DNA of 64,000 bases from Traorella massiliensis (GTDB lineage: Bacteria > Bacillota_I > Bacilli_A > Erysipelotrichales > Erysipelotrichaceae), in the NCBI RefSeq assembly GCF_900104665.1, contig NZ_LT629969.1, forward strand, positions 434,001 through 498,000, read 5' to 3'. This document shows positions 35,903 to 46,100 of this stretch, in pieces (position 1 is the stretch's first letter; every line of letters begins with the position of its first letter). Both the position numbers and the translations under genes were made by a program. The notes beneath the pieces were generated by a model, which saw nothing but the letters and a program-made list of their open reading frames with translations, was not told the origin of the DNA and made no database searches.

Positions 35903-35943
35903 AAATGGGTCTCCTTAGTCATTCTATTTTATGAAAGAAAAAT

Positions 35944-35969
35944 AAAAAAATTACCGTTACCGGTAATTT
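35944..35969 (-). terminator. Intrinsic terminator after the 62-aa gene
   Basis: AAATTACCG-TTAC-CGGTAATTT (35948-35969) with a minus-strand T-run (35950-35944). It separates the aspartate kinase operon from the YdcC-MazF pair and overlaps the stop of the 62-aa gene. Confidence 0.88.
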
Positions 35970-36156
35970 AGAGAATTTCAAACTGATGACTCAGCAAAAG
36001 ACGTTTAACATAAGCCAGTTCATCGTTACCACCGTCAAGAGACATCGACTTGCTGGCAAGAGAGATTTCATATTTGATTGGCTCATTTTCCATTAAAGAC
36101 TCAATCTTTTGCTTATCCGCTTCATCCAGCTTTCTAAACAATAGAATCCTTTTCAT
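35968..36156 (-). CDS. Small protein (62 aa), unknown
   Basis: GGAGGTTAAC lies directly before ATG 36156. The sequence has ISLASKSMSLDGGNDELAYV near its middle, which faintly recalls the HPr fold, but it lacks the phosphorylated His. It follows the aspartate kinase gene by 47 nt and ends on a terminator, so it is probably in that operon. The function is not recognised. Confidence 0.7.
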   Translation of the reverse strand: MKRILLFRKLDEADKQKIESLMENEPIKYEISLASKSMSLDGGNDELAYVKRLLLSHQFEIL

Positions 36157-36203
36157 GTTAACCTCCGCTATTATTATACAACAAAAACCTAAAAAGATAA
36201 ACG

Positions 36204-36923
36204 TTAAGACACGATTGTACCATCCTCATTGGAGAATGTTCCTTTAAGATGAATGCGAATTTTGTTTTTACGTGCATATTCAACACATTGATCATGAAGG
36301 ACTCGGCAACGAAGAGAAAGCATATGATGATAGGTGATTTCCTGATAACGCTTTGCATGGATATTTTTTTTAGGATCACTGTCATAGATGCCGTCAACAT
36401 CAGTATAGATTTCAACTTCATTTATTTCCAGCATCTTTGCCACCAGTACCGTTGTATAATCACTGCCGCCTCTTCCCAAAGTGGTAATTTCTCCAAGACC
36501 ATTCATTGCGACAAAACCACATACGATAAGAATATCATAGGCTTCTAACAGTTTGCTGATCTCACTGTTGTCTAATTTGATGACATTGGCACATTCATAG
36601 TTATCATCACTAATGATCCCGCTTTCCCGAAAGCTTAATGCATAAGCATTTAAACCCATTTCTCTTAATTTAGCGCAAAAGGAAATGCTGCTGACAAGTT
36701 CCCCCATACTTAAAAGACGTGCTTTTTCCTGCTCGCTTAAATAGGCATTTCCCAGTTCACTTAGCGTATCAGTCGCATAAGGATCGCCTTTTCTGCCCAT
36801 TGCTGAAATGACTACGACAACTTTGCTTGTATGACTCATTTTTTTCACAATATTTAAAGCATATTGACATCTTTCATCATTTGAGATGGAAGTGCCGCCA
36901 AATTTGCATATCTTACATGTCAT
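36204..36923 (-). CDS. Aspartate kinase catalytic domain without ACT domains
   Basis: This 239-residue protein has the N-terminal KFGGTSISND signature, the RESGIISDD segment and TLGRGGSDYTTVLVAKMLEI, with IYTDVDGIYDSDPK in the nucleotide-binding part. These are all aspartate kinase hallmarks. Normal aspartate kinases (~400+ aa) have two ACT domains for lysine/threonine feedback; here the protein ends after the kinase domain. It is either feedback-insensitive or a specialised amino-acid kinase. GGGTG lies before ATG 36923. Confidence 0.85.
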   Translation of the reverse strand: MTCKICKFGGTSISNDERCQYALNIVKKMSHTSKVVVVISAMGRKGDPYATDTLSELGNAYLSEQEKARLLSMGELVSSISFCAKLREMGLNAYALSFRESGIISDDNYECANVIKLDNSEISKLLEAYDILIVCGFVAMNGLGEITTLGRGGSDYTTVLVAKMLEINEVEIYTDVDGIYDSDPKKNIHAKRYQEITYHHMLSLRCRVLHDQCVEYARKNKIRIHLKGTFSNEDGTIVS

Positions 36924-37113
36924 GATTTCACCCACACTTTAGGTTATGAAAGTTTCATGAAGAGGAATGGGCTGGTGAACATATGCTTATTTTTATTTTG
37001 ATAAAAGCAGGAAATATAAATTGGAAAAGAAGAGATAAAAAATGTATAAAAATATTAAAATTTCATGATTCTTTCACATTATTTTGATACAATAGAATAA
37101 AGGAAGTGAAAAT

Positions 37114-37773
37114 ATGAAAAAAGTGATTTGTGTTGTTGAAGATGAAAAAGATTTAAATGAATTAGTGAAACGTTATCTGGAAAAAGAAGGATATGAAGTC
37201 AGAAGCTATTATACATATGAACAAGCAAGCATGCACACGGTAGATGATGATGTTCATTTATGGATCTTAGACATCATGCTAGATGATAAATCAGGATTTG
37301 ATCTGATTGAAGAGATCCGTTTGCAGGGGAAAGATATTCCGGTTATTTTCATGTCCGCCCGTGATAAGGAATTTGATCGTATCATCGGTTTAGAAAAGGG
37401 AAGTGATGATTATATTACGAAACCTTTTTCTCCTAAGGAATTGGTACTTCGTGTTAATAATGTCATTAAAAGAACATATAAGACTGAAAATACACGTATT
37501 CAGATTGATTCTTATGAGTTGGATGAAGAACAGCGTAAAGTCTTTGATAATGATCAGGAAATTGATCTGACAACGAAGGAATTTGATTTGCTGATGATGT
37601 TTATCCGTAATAAAGGAATGGCTTTTTCAAGAGAAAAGATCTTGGAACTTGTCTGGGAAGATAATTATTTTGGAAGTGATCGTGTGGTTGATGATACACT
37701 GCGCCGTCTGCGTAAAAAGCTTCCGAAGCTTCATATTCATACGATTTATGGATATGGATATCGTCTAGGATAA
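37114..37773 (+). CDS. OmpR-family response regulator
   Basis: This 219-residue protein has receiver acidic residues in VVEDEKDLNE, the phospho-acceptor in LWILDIMLDD, Lys in YITKPFSPKE and a C-terminal winged helix (LTTKEFDLLMMFIRNKG, DDTLRRLRKKLP). It is followed after 1 nt by its kinase gene. A TTTCATGA sequence occurs both near 36950 and near 37060 upstream and might be its binding site. Confidence 0.93.
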   Translation: MKKVICVVEDEKDLNELVKRYLEKEGYEVRSYYTYEQASMHTVDDDVHLWILDIMLDDKSGFDLIEEIRLQGKDIPVIFMSARDKEFDRIIGLEKGSDDYITKPFSPKELVLRVNNVIKRTYKTENTRIQIDSYELDEEQRKVFDNDQEIDLTTKEFDLLMMFIRNKGMAFSREKILELVWEDNYFGSDRVVDDTLRRLRKKLPKLHIHTIYGYGYRLG

Positions 37774-37774
37774 T

Positions 37775-39190
37775 ATGGATCGCTTAAGAGAGTGGATAAA
37801 GAATCTTTCTTTGTCTCAACAGCTTTTTATGCTGATCTTTGTTTTCATCACTTTTTTTGCCTCCTTTTTCTTTGTGTTTTTGAGCGGCAAGGTGGATGAT
37901 TTTGTCCGTGAACAGATGAATACGGTGATCGATCGTTCACAGGAAATGATTACCAATATGTATCGTGGTAATATTGATCCAGAGATCATTATGGACTTAC
38001 AAACAGATGAAACATCGATGATGTATAATATTTTTTATACGGATGAGGGAAATTTTTCAACTGCCAGTGAAAAAATTAATGCCATGCCTAATCTATCGAT
38101 CCAGATTTCTGAAAATATGAGAAAGCAGACAGCGCTTCAGAAACAGGTGGATCATTATACATATGAAAATGGCGAAAATAAAGCTTATTATGCAATCAAC
38201 ATATTAAGTGATGATTTTGCCTTTGTAACGGTCGTAACACATGAATATCGTATGAATTACAGGGAAACATTATTGAGTACCGTTGTAAATATCACGGTCT
38301 TTGTTGTGGGCTTGTTTTTTGTGGTATTGATGATTTGGATGGCTTCATTGATCCATCCATTGAATCAGATACGTAATTATATCGAAAAGGTCAAGCTAGG
38401 TGAGGATGCGGAACTGAAAGTGAATCGCAATGATGAAATTGGTGAACTTGCGGAAGCGATCATCAGTATGCGTCAGGAACTTTTACGTCAGGAGAGAGTC
38501 AAGGAAGAAATGATTCATAATATCTCTCATGATTTAAAAACACCGATTGCGACAATCAAGAGCTATGGTGAAAGTATTAAAGATGGGGTTTATCCATATG
38601 ATACATTGGAAAAGAGCGTAGATGTGATCATTAAAAATGCTGAGCGTCTGGAAAAGAAAGTATATTCTCTTCTGTATCTGAATCGGGTAGAATATCTGGT
38701 TTCACAAAATACTGGCGAAAAAGAAACAAATATGAAAGAAGTGGTGGAAGAAGTGCTTCAGGCACTTATCATGATTCGTTCTGATATTCAGATTGATACG
38801 GATCTAAAGGATGCTTATTTTTATGGAAGCTATGAGCCATGGCGAATTACGATTGAGAATATTATGGATAATGCTCTGCGTTATGCAAAGGATTATGTTA
38901 AGATCACAGTTGATGAAGATGAAGTGAGTGTTTATAATAATGGCTCACAGATTTCTGAAGAAAGACTGGCATCTCTGTTTAAACCGTTTGAAAAGGGTCA
39001 GGGAGGACAATTTGGAATTGGTTTATCAATTGTTCATAAAGTAACTTCCGCAAATGGTTATATCGTTAGTGGTGAAAATGTTCCGGATGGTGTAATTTTT
39101 AGAATTTATCGTGAACATAAAAAAGAAGGCCGGGAATCCCGCAGAAAACAAAGAAATGAAAATAGAAAAGGCGTGTCCTCATCATTATGA
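37775..39190 (+). CDS. Sensor histidine kinase
   Basis: This 471-residue protein has two membrane helices (about residues 17-38 and 170-192) enclosing a ~130-residue extracytoplasmic sensor, then HAMP. The H-box is MIHNISHDLKTPIATIKSYG (His near 250), the N-box ENIMDNALRYAKDY and the G-box GQFGIGLSIVHKV. It is the partner of the upstream regulator. Its last six bases overlap the end of the convergent kinase gene. Confidence 0.93.
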   Translation: MDRLREWIKNLSLSQQLFMLIFVFITFFASFFFVFLSGKVDDFVREQMNTVIDRSQEMITNMYRGNIDPEIIMDLQTDETSMMYNIFYTDEGNFSTASEKINAMPNLSIQISENMRKQTALQKQVDHYTYENGENKAYYAINILSDDFAFVTVVTHEYRMNYRETLLSTVVNITVFVVGLFFVVLMIWMASLIHPLNQIRNYIEKVKLGEDAELKVNRNDEIGELAEAIISMRQELLRQERVKEEMIHNISHDLKTPIATIKSYGESIKDGVYPYDTLEKSVDVIIKNAERLEKKVYSLLYLNRVEYLVSQNTGEKETNMKEVVEEVLQALIMIRSDIQIDTDLKDAYFYGSYEPWRITIENIMDNALRYAKDYVKITVDEDEVSVYNNGSQISEERLASLFKPFEKGQGGQFGIGLSIVHKVTSANGYIVSGENVPDGVIFRIYREHKKEGRESRRKQRNENRKGVSSSL

Positions 39191-39206
39191 GTGCACGTCT
39201 TTTTTT
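39172..39206. terminator. Bidirectional terminator embedded in two converging gene ends
   Basis: CGTG-CTCAT pairs with ATGAG-CACG (39172-39197), followed by TCTTTTTTT on + and by CCTTTTCTATTTTC on -. The stem lies within the last codons of both kinase genes. Confidence 0.8.
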
Positions 39207-40600
39207 ACGTTTAATTCAAAATAGAAGGTACTTCCTTCATGCAGTTTGCTTGTTACACCATAGTTTGCATGATGAAGATCAAGAATTTGTTTACAGATGT
39301 AAAGACCTAAACCACTGCCACTGACCTGGCGGGAATGATTCGTGGAGCGATAGTAGCACTGCCATATCTTATCAATTTCACTTTCTTCGATACCATCGCC
39401 AAAGTCTTGGATTTCAATACGAATGATGTCATTGTTTAAAATCTGACGGACGATGACTTTTTCTTTTGTATAATGAAGTGCATTGCTTAAAATGTTATAG
39501 AATACTTGTGATATTTTCATCTCATCTGCAATAACATGGAGATGTCCATCATAAATAAAATCAATTTGAATATCACTTAGAGAACGAACACGGTCGATCA
39601 TCTCAAGCAGCAATTGAGTCAGATCAAATTCTTTTTCTTCAAGTTTCTGAGCGCCTGCCTGCAATTTAGAAAGATCCAGTACATCATTGACCAGACGGGT
39701 AAGATATTTTGTTTCATTAATAATGATATTAAGATTTTCTTCGTTATTTTCATCAGGAAGATCACGCATCATTTCCGCATAACCGCTGATCATCGTAAGA
39801 GGTGTACGCAAGTCATGAGAGATATTGCTGATCAGTTCATTTCTTAATTTTTCAACCTGATGAAGATCTTCATTGGCCTGATTTAATGTAGAACTTAGTT
39901 CTTCTATTTCAAGATATCCTTTTCCACTGAAATGAATATTTTCTTTTCCTAGATTTTTAGCACTTACATTTAATTGCTGAATCGGAGTAATAATTTTTCT
40001 AGATATATAAAGTCCTAGAAGGATCGCAATGATACACATGATCACTGTAACAATCGTTAAGATCGTTTTTAATGTATCTACAGTGGCATTGATTGGTGAT
40101 ATCGTTGAGTTCATAAATAGAAAATAATTACTTTCTTCTTGGATGATGTGAGTATATTGAATCTCATTGTAAGATCGTATAGGTATGGGAATACCTAAAT
40201 CGATATATTCTGTTGCTTGTACTTCTTCTACATAAGTATTATTGTTTTCATATGCGGAAGAAATTCTTTCCATGAAACGGTCTTTATCGGATATTTCTCG
40301 AATGCATTGACTTGAAGTAGAAGAATTGCTTCGATAAAGAAAGCTTCCGTTATCATCAGCTACAACGATACAGGCATCGTTGGTAACTGCCAGCTGATCG
40401 ATATATTCACTGATATTTGGATCGGTAATTTTTGAAGAAATATAATTGCCGGCATCTAGGATGGCATCTGTTTTTGTCTTTTTATAAATAGAATCTAAAA
40501 GAAAAATCTCCATGACCCATAATAAAAGTAACATTACGATAACAAAAATAAATAGATAAAAGGGGATTTTAAAGCGAATGGATTTCCTATTCAGTTTCAA
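39185..40600 (-). CDS. Sensor histidine kinase
   Basis: This 471-residue protein has membrane helices at about 12-33 and 175-197, an extracytoplasmic sensor, and HAMP. The H-box is LISNISHDLRTPLTMISGYA, the N-box FYNILSNALHYT and the G-box VSGSGLGLYICKQI. It overlaps the end of its regulator gene by 14 nt, so it is translated with it. It is unrelated in sensor sequence to the convergent kinase. Confidence 0.93.
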   Translation of the reverse strand: MKLNRKSIRFKIPFYLFIFVIVMLLLLWVMEIFLLDSIYKKTKTDAILDAGNYISSKITDPNISEYIDQLAVTNDACIVVADDNGSFLYRSNSSTSSQCIREISDKDRFMERISSAYENNNTYVEEVQATEYIDLGIPIPIRSYNEIQYTHIIQEESNYFLFMNSTISPINATVDTLKTILTIVTVIMCIIAILLGLYISRKIITPIQQLNVSAKNLGKENIHFSGKGYLEIEELSSTLNQANEDLHQVEKLRNELISNISHDLRTPLTMISGYAEMMRDLPDENNEENLNIIINETKYLTRLVNDVLDLSKLQAGAQKLEEKEFDLTQLLLEMIDRVRSLSDIQIDFIYDGHLHVIADEMKISQVFYNILSNALHYTKEKVIVRQILNNDIIRIEIQDFGDGIEESEIDKIWQCYYRSTNHSRQVSGSGLGLYICKQILDLHHANYGVTSKLHEGSTFYFELNVKKDVHS

Positions 40601-41252
40601 AACGATAACCTACCCCTCTGACAGTAACGATACAGTCAGCATATTCTTTAAGATTTTTACGCAGTGTTTTGATATGCGTATCTAACGTACGATCATCCCC
40701 AAAAAAATCATAGCCCCAAACAACAGAAATACATTGTTCACGAGAAAGAGCAATATTTTTATTTTTAATCAGATAAGTTAACAGATCATATTCTTTTGGT
40801 GATAGATGAGCTCTTTCACCATCAATGTCAACAGTATGGGCAGAATAATTAATGACAAGTCCTTTATAGATAAATGTATCTGTCTGATTATTCTGAGTTC
40901 TTTTTAAAATAGCTTTGATACGCATCATCAGCTCTTGCATACTAAAAGGTTTAACGACATAATCATCGATGTCCATTTCAAAGCCATGGATACGATCATA
41001 TTCTTCTCCTTTTGCAGATAGCATTAAGATCGGTGTATTTGAAAATTCTCGGATACGTCTGGTTGCTGTATAGCCATCACAAAAGGGCATCATGATGTCC
41101 ATGATGATACAGTCATACTGATTCTTTTGAACAGCCTCAATAGCTTCATAACCATTGCTGGCTTCATCTGCTTCCATATGTTCATATAAGGCATATTTTT
41201 TTATAAGCCCACGGATTTTTTCTTCATCATCAACAATTAATATTTTTGGCAT
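40587..41252 (-). CDS. OmpR-family response regulator
   Basis: This 221-residue protein has receiver motifs ILIVDDEEKIRGLI and CIIMDIMMPFCDGYTA, Lys in YVVKPFSMQE and a winged helix with LSPKEYDLLTYLIKNK and RTLDTHIKTLRKNL. It is divergent from azlC with about 100 nt between. Confidence 0.93.
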   Translation of the reverse strand: MPKILIVDDEEKIRGLIKKYALYEHMEADEASNGYEAIEAVQKNQYDCIIMDIMMPFCDGYTATRRIREFSNTPILMLSAKGEEYDRIHGFEMDIDDYVVKPFSMQELMMRIKAILKRTQNNQTDTFIYKGLVINYSAHTVDIDGERAHLSPKEYDLLTYLIKNKNIALSREQCISVVWGYDFFGDDRTLDTHIKTLRKNLKEYADCIVTVRGVGYRFETE

Positions 41253-41350
41253 GATATCACCTCATTGTTTAGTTTAACACAACATTGTGAATTTTTTCTG
41301 AAAACAATAAAAAAAGTTCAATAAATGTTATAATCTTTAATGGTGATTTT

Positions 41351-42052
41351 ATGAATGAAGATTATAAAGAAGGATTTAAATTAGGTATTCCCATCGGCAT
41401 TGGTTATCTATGTGTCAGTTTTGCTTTTGGAATGATGGTGAAAAATGCTTCATTACCAGTATGGATGGCTTTTTTGATATCTGCGACAAATATGACAAGT
41501 GCTGGTCAGTTTGCCGGATTAAATCTGATTGTATTACAAGCCAGTTATGCGGAAATGGCGTTGACAACGCTAGTGATTAATTTACGATATGCTTTGATGT
41601 CGCTTTCTCTTTCTCAGCGTTTAGATGAAAAGATGAGCACATTTGAACGCTGTATCATGGCTTTTGGAGTTACAGATGAGATTTTTGCGGTATCTTTGAC
41701 TCGGACAAAGCCAATAACGCTTGCTTATTTTATGGGAATTTTAAGTCCGGCTTTTGTTGGATGGACTCTGGGGAGCGTTTTAGGTGCTCTGTTTTCATCC
41801 ATATTACCGGCAAGTATATCGAATGTGATGAATATTGCATTATACGGTATGTTTGTCGCAATCATCCTTCCGGCAGCAAAACAGGATAAAAAGAAGCGTC
41901 TTGCTGTCGTTTTAGCGACGATCTGCAGTTGTCTGATGACCTATCAGTCAGTGATTCAAATTTCACAGGGCTGGATGATCATTTTTGTCAGTGTTGCTGT
42001 CAGTGCTTTTATGGCTTTTTTCTTTCCTATTAGGAAACAGGAGGAAATGTAA
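41351..42052 (+). CDS. azlC: AzlC-family branched-chain amino acid permease subunit
   Basis: This 233-residue protein has five to six membrane helices and the family segments GIPIGIGYLCVSFAFGMMVK and TSAGQFAGLNLI. With AzlD it exports branched-chain amino acids or analogues. A TATAAT lies about 15 nt upstream of a weak RBS. Its stop overlaps azlD (TAATG). Confidence 0.92.
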   Translation: MNEDYKEGFKLGIPIGIGYLCVSFAFGMMVKNASLPVWMAFLISATNMTSAGQFAGLNLIVLQASYAEMALTTLVINLRYALMSLSLSQRLDEKMSTFERCIMAFGVTDEIFAVSLTRTKPITLAYFMGILSPAFVGWTLGSVLGALFSSILPASISNVMNIALYGMFVAIILPAAKQDKKKRLAVVLATICSCLMTYQSVIQISQGWMIIFVSVAVSAFMAFFFPIRKQEEM

Positions 42053-42393
42053 TGAAAGAAATTTTGTTAAGTGTTGCCGTGATGGCAGTTGTGACCTATC
42101 TGATCCGCCTTTTACCATTAGTTTTATTTAAAAAGAAAATAACCAATATTTATGTTCAAAGCTTTATGGAGTATATCCCTTGTGTCGTTTTATCATGCAT
42201 GACATTTCCAGCTATCTTTACTTGCACACAAAATGTTTTCTCTTCTCTTGCAGGCAGTGTGACAGCTATTTTTTTAGGATGGAAATCACGCTCTTTAGTG
42301 GAGGTGGCCTGTGCTGCGGTAGTGAGCGCTTTGGCAGTAGAGCTGTTAATTTCTCTCTTCACATCAACTTCCCATTATTTTTTCATATTTTAA
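42052..42393 (+). CDS. azlD: AzlD-family subunit of branched-chain amino acid exporter
   Basis: This 113-residue protein has about four helices and the family segment VTYLIRLLPLVLFKKK. It is coupled to azlC by TAATG and preceded by AGGAGG inside azlC. Confidence 0.88.
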   Translation: MKEILLSVAVMAVVTYLIRLLPLVLFKKKITNIYVQSFMEYIPCVVLSCMTFPAIFTCTQNVFSSLAGSVTAIFLGWKSRSLVEVACAAVVSALAVELLISLFTSTSHYFFIF

Positions 42394-42473
42394 GAACAAA
42401 TATGTGTTAAAATAAAATATATATAGAATGAATGAAATGGCGTTTATAGACATAAGGCTAAATGGAGGCGTTT

Positions 42474-43178
42474 ATGAGTGAATTTATTGAATTCAATGAT
42501 GTAAAGAAGATATATCATGTCGGTGAAGTAGATATTCCTGCATTGGATGGTGTTAACTTTCAGATCAAAAAAGGAGAGTTTGTCGTTATTGCCGGAGCCA
42601 GCGGTGCCGGCAAGTCGACCATTTTGAATATCTTAGGTGGAATGGATTCGCCAACCAGTGGTACGATTTATGTAGATGGAGAAGATATTGCTTCTTATGA
42701 TGCGAAAAGACTGACAACTTATCGGCGTCATGATATTGGGTTTGTTTTTCAGTTCTATAACCTTGTGCAAAATCTTACCGTTACTGAAAATGTAGAGCTG
42801 GCTTGTGAAATCTGTGATGATCCGCTGGATATTACTGAAACGATTAAGAGCGTAGGTCTGCTTGAAAGAAAAGATAATTTTCCGGCACAGCTATCGGGTG
42901 GTGAACAGCAGCGTGTGGCCATTGCCAGAGCCTTAGCGAAAAATCCAAAGCTTTTGCTTTGTGATGAACCGACAGGAGCCTTAGATTATAATACAGGGAA
43001 ACAGATTTTAAAACTGTTACAGGATACTTGTCGTAAAAACAATATGACGGTAATCGTCATTACCCATAATTTGGCTTTGACACCAATGGGAGATAAGGTT
43101 ATTCGTGTGAAAAGTGGTAAGATTGACAGTATTACCATCAATGAAAACCCAGTACCAGTAGAAAGTATTGAGTGGTAA
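42474..43178 (+). CDS. ABC transporter ATPase, LolD/MacB type
   Basis: This 234-residue protein has Walker [11 protein letters not shown]-loop [11 protein letters not shown], signature [15 protein letters not shown], Walker [13 protein letters not shown] and the H-loop VITHN. GGAGG lies before ATG 42474. It is coupled to the large permease by a TAATG overlap. Confidence 0.94.
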   Translation: MSEFIEFNDVKKIYHVGEVDIPALDGVNFQIKKGEFVVIAGASGAGKSTILNILGGMDSPTSGTIYVDGEDIASYDAKRLTTYRRHDIGFVFQFYNLVQNLTVTENVELACEICDDPLDITETIKSVGLLERKDNFPAQLSGGEQQRVAIARALAKNPKLLLCDEPTGALDYNTGKQILKLLQDTCRKNNMTVIVITHNLALTPMGDKVIRVKSGKIDSITINENPVPVESIEW

Positions 43179-46100
43179 TGAAGAAAATATATTTAGATAT
43201 TTTACGAGAAATAAGAAAAAGCTTTGGCAGGTTCTTTTCCATCTTTGCCATTGTAGCTATCGGTGTTGCCTTTTTTGCTGGGGTGAAGGCATCAGCGCCG
43301 TTGATGAAAGAAACAGCTGACGCTTATTTCGATGAGTATAATTTACAGGATATTCAGGTTTATTCAACTCTAGGGTTTGTAGATGAGGACATTGATGAGC
43401 TGCGTAAGATTGAAGGCATCGAAGGTGTACATGCAACAAATAGCGTAGATGCTGTTTTCATGATGGACACGACAGAATATGTTTATAAGATCATGACGCT
43501 TCCAGAAGATATGAGCGAGTCAAATAAAGATTATATCAATCAGGCAGTTTTAGTTGAAGGAAGACTTCCTGAATCACCGGATGAATGCGTCGTAGAGGAA
43601 GGTCAGATCATGGCTGAAGGTCCTCAAGTAGGAGATGTCATTCAGCTTTCAAGCGGGACGGATGATCCGCTTGAAGATACTTTGAACTATACAGAGCTAA
43701 CCGTTGTCGGGAAGGTCAAGATTCCTTATTATCTTTCTTATCAGAAAGGAAGCAGTAGTATAGGAGATGGTTCACTGGACGGTTTTCTGCTTACTTTAGA
43801 TGAGAACTTTAAGAGTGATATCTATACTGAAGTTTATATTACTGTAGATGGGGCTAAAGAATATAATTCTTATGATGAGGCTTATTTTGATGAAGTGATC
43901 AATCCGGTCATGAATCGCATCGAACAGTTAGGAAAAGAGCGGGCATCATTGCGTACAGAAGATATCAAAGCTCAGGCGTTAGAAGAATATCAGAAAAGTG
44001 AAGATGAATTTAATCAGCAGAAGCAGGAAGTTGAAAATCAGCTGAATGAAGCTGAAAAACAGCTGCAGGCAGGCTATGAAGAGCTGCTTTACAATGAAAA
44101 TCGCATAAAAGATATGAAATCAGCGATTGAATTGATTAAGACACAGGGAGAGGCGCAGCTGGAAAGCGCCCAAACACAGTTAGAATTACTAAAAGCCCAA
44201 TTATCAATGGGCGAAAGCAATGCTCAGGTACAAGAAATGCAGAAGATGTTAGATGAAGTGAATCAGCAGATCGATGCGTTGCCTGAAGAGGATAAAGTGC
44301 TGACCAATGAAGATTATTTTGATTTACGAATGCGTCAGCAGTCGCTGGAACTGATGATTGAAATTGCGACAAGCGATGCGACCCGTGAACAGCTAGAAGC
44401 AGCTATAACGGCTCAGGAAGAGAGTATTGCTTCAATGAAAGAAGAATTAAATCAGCAGCTGGCGAGCTACGAGGAACAGATTGCTCAGGGGGAAGAACAG
44501 GTAGCTCAAGGCAGGATTGATTATGAGAATGGTGTTCAAGAACTTGAGAATAACCGTAGAATTGCACAGGAACAGCTGACAGATGCACAGGAACAGTTAG
44601 ATAAAGCTAAAAGTGACATTGAAAATATGTCAGAGGGTGAATGGATCGTATTGGATCGTCAGTCACATTATTCTTATATGGATTATGGAAGCAGTGCGGA
44701 TCGTATGGATTCAATTGCGAAAATATTTCCATTGTTTTTCTTTCTTGTGGCTGCTTTAATCTGTTTGACAACAATGACACGTATGGTGGATGAACAGCGT
44801 AGTGTCATTGGTACTTTTAAAGCTTTAGGTTATTCAAAAAGCGCCATTGCCTTACGTTACTTAAGCTATGCTTTTATTTCTAGTGTTTGTGGATGTGTTG
44901 TTGGTGTTTTGGTAGGTTTTGCGGTTTTCCCGACACTGATTACACATTTATGGAATATGATGTATACATTGCCAGATGCCCATTTCACTTTCTATTGGGA
45001 TCTTGCTTTAATGGCAAGTGCCGGTTGTATAGCCATCGTATTAATTGCAACATGGTTTGCTGTTTATAAAGAATTAAGAGAAACACCAGCCTTGTTGATG
45101 CGTCCAAAAGCACCTTCCAATGGAAAACGTATTTTCCTTGAAAGAGTTACTTTTATTTGGAAACGACTTTCTTTTACCCGTAAGGTAACCTTTAGAAATT
45201 TATTCAGATATAAGAAGCGTTTCTTTATGACGGTCATTGGTATTAGCGGCTGTACTGCATTGCTGGTAGCAGGTTTTGGTATTCAGGATTCGATCAGCGG
45301 CATCGTTTCAAATCAGTATGAAGAACTTCAAAAATATCAAGTCAGTGTTTTAATTGATGAGGATAAGAATGTTGTTGAAAAAGAAGAAATCATTAACACG
45401 ATCAATGAATTGGATCATGTAGATGAAACGATCTTGATTGCCCAGCAAAGTGGCAGTGCGAATATCAAAAATAAGGATCAATCGGTCGATCTGATCATTG
45501 TAGATGATGAAGAAGCTTATCAGGATTTTCATGTACTTCGTGACCGAAGAACTCACGCAACAGTTGAAATGCCGGAAAGTGGTGTACTTGTCAGTGAAAA
45601 GATGGCAAATGATATGGGATTAAAAGTTGGCAGTACTTTTAGATGTACTTCTGATGGAACTTCAGTAGAATTTACTGTTGATGGCATTTTTGAAAATTAT
45701 GTAGGTCATATAGTTATCATGAATGGCGATACGTATAAAAACACATTTGGATTAAGTGCCAAGCCGACGCAATTATTAATTCGTATGGATGAAAGTAATG
45801 AAGAAAATGACAGTGCTTTGGGAAGTGCACTTACTGGTATTGATGGTATAGAAAGTATTGTATTTTATCGTGGCAGTGCGGAATCATTTGAGAATATGAT
45901 ATCTTCACTTTCAATTGTGGTGGTTGTTCTTGTGATTTCTGCAGGTTTGCTTGCCTTTGTGGTGCTGTATAATTTGACTAATGTGAACATTTCAGAACGT
46001 GTTCGAGAGATTGCGACACTAAAAGTACTTGGATTCTATGATAGAGAAGTCAGCAACTATGTCTTCCGTGAGAATTTGCTTTTAAGTCTTATCGGTTCTT

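Noticed and set aside
44136-44588. Minus-strand ORFs opposite the coiled-coil part of the permease
   Set aside because: The biased codons of the coiled coil keep the opposite frame open by chance; no start signals.
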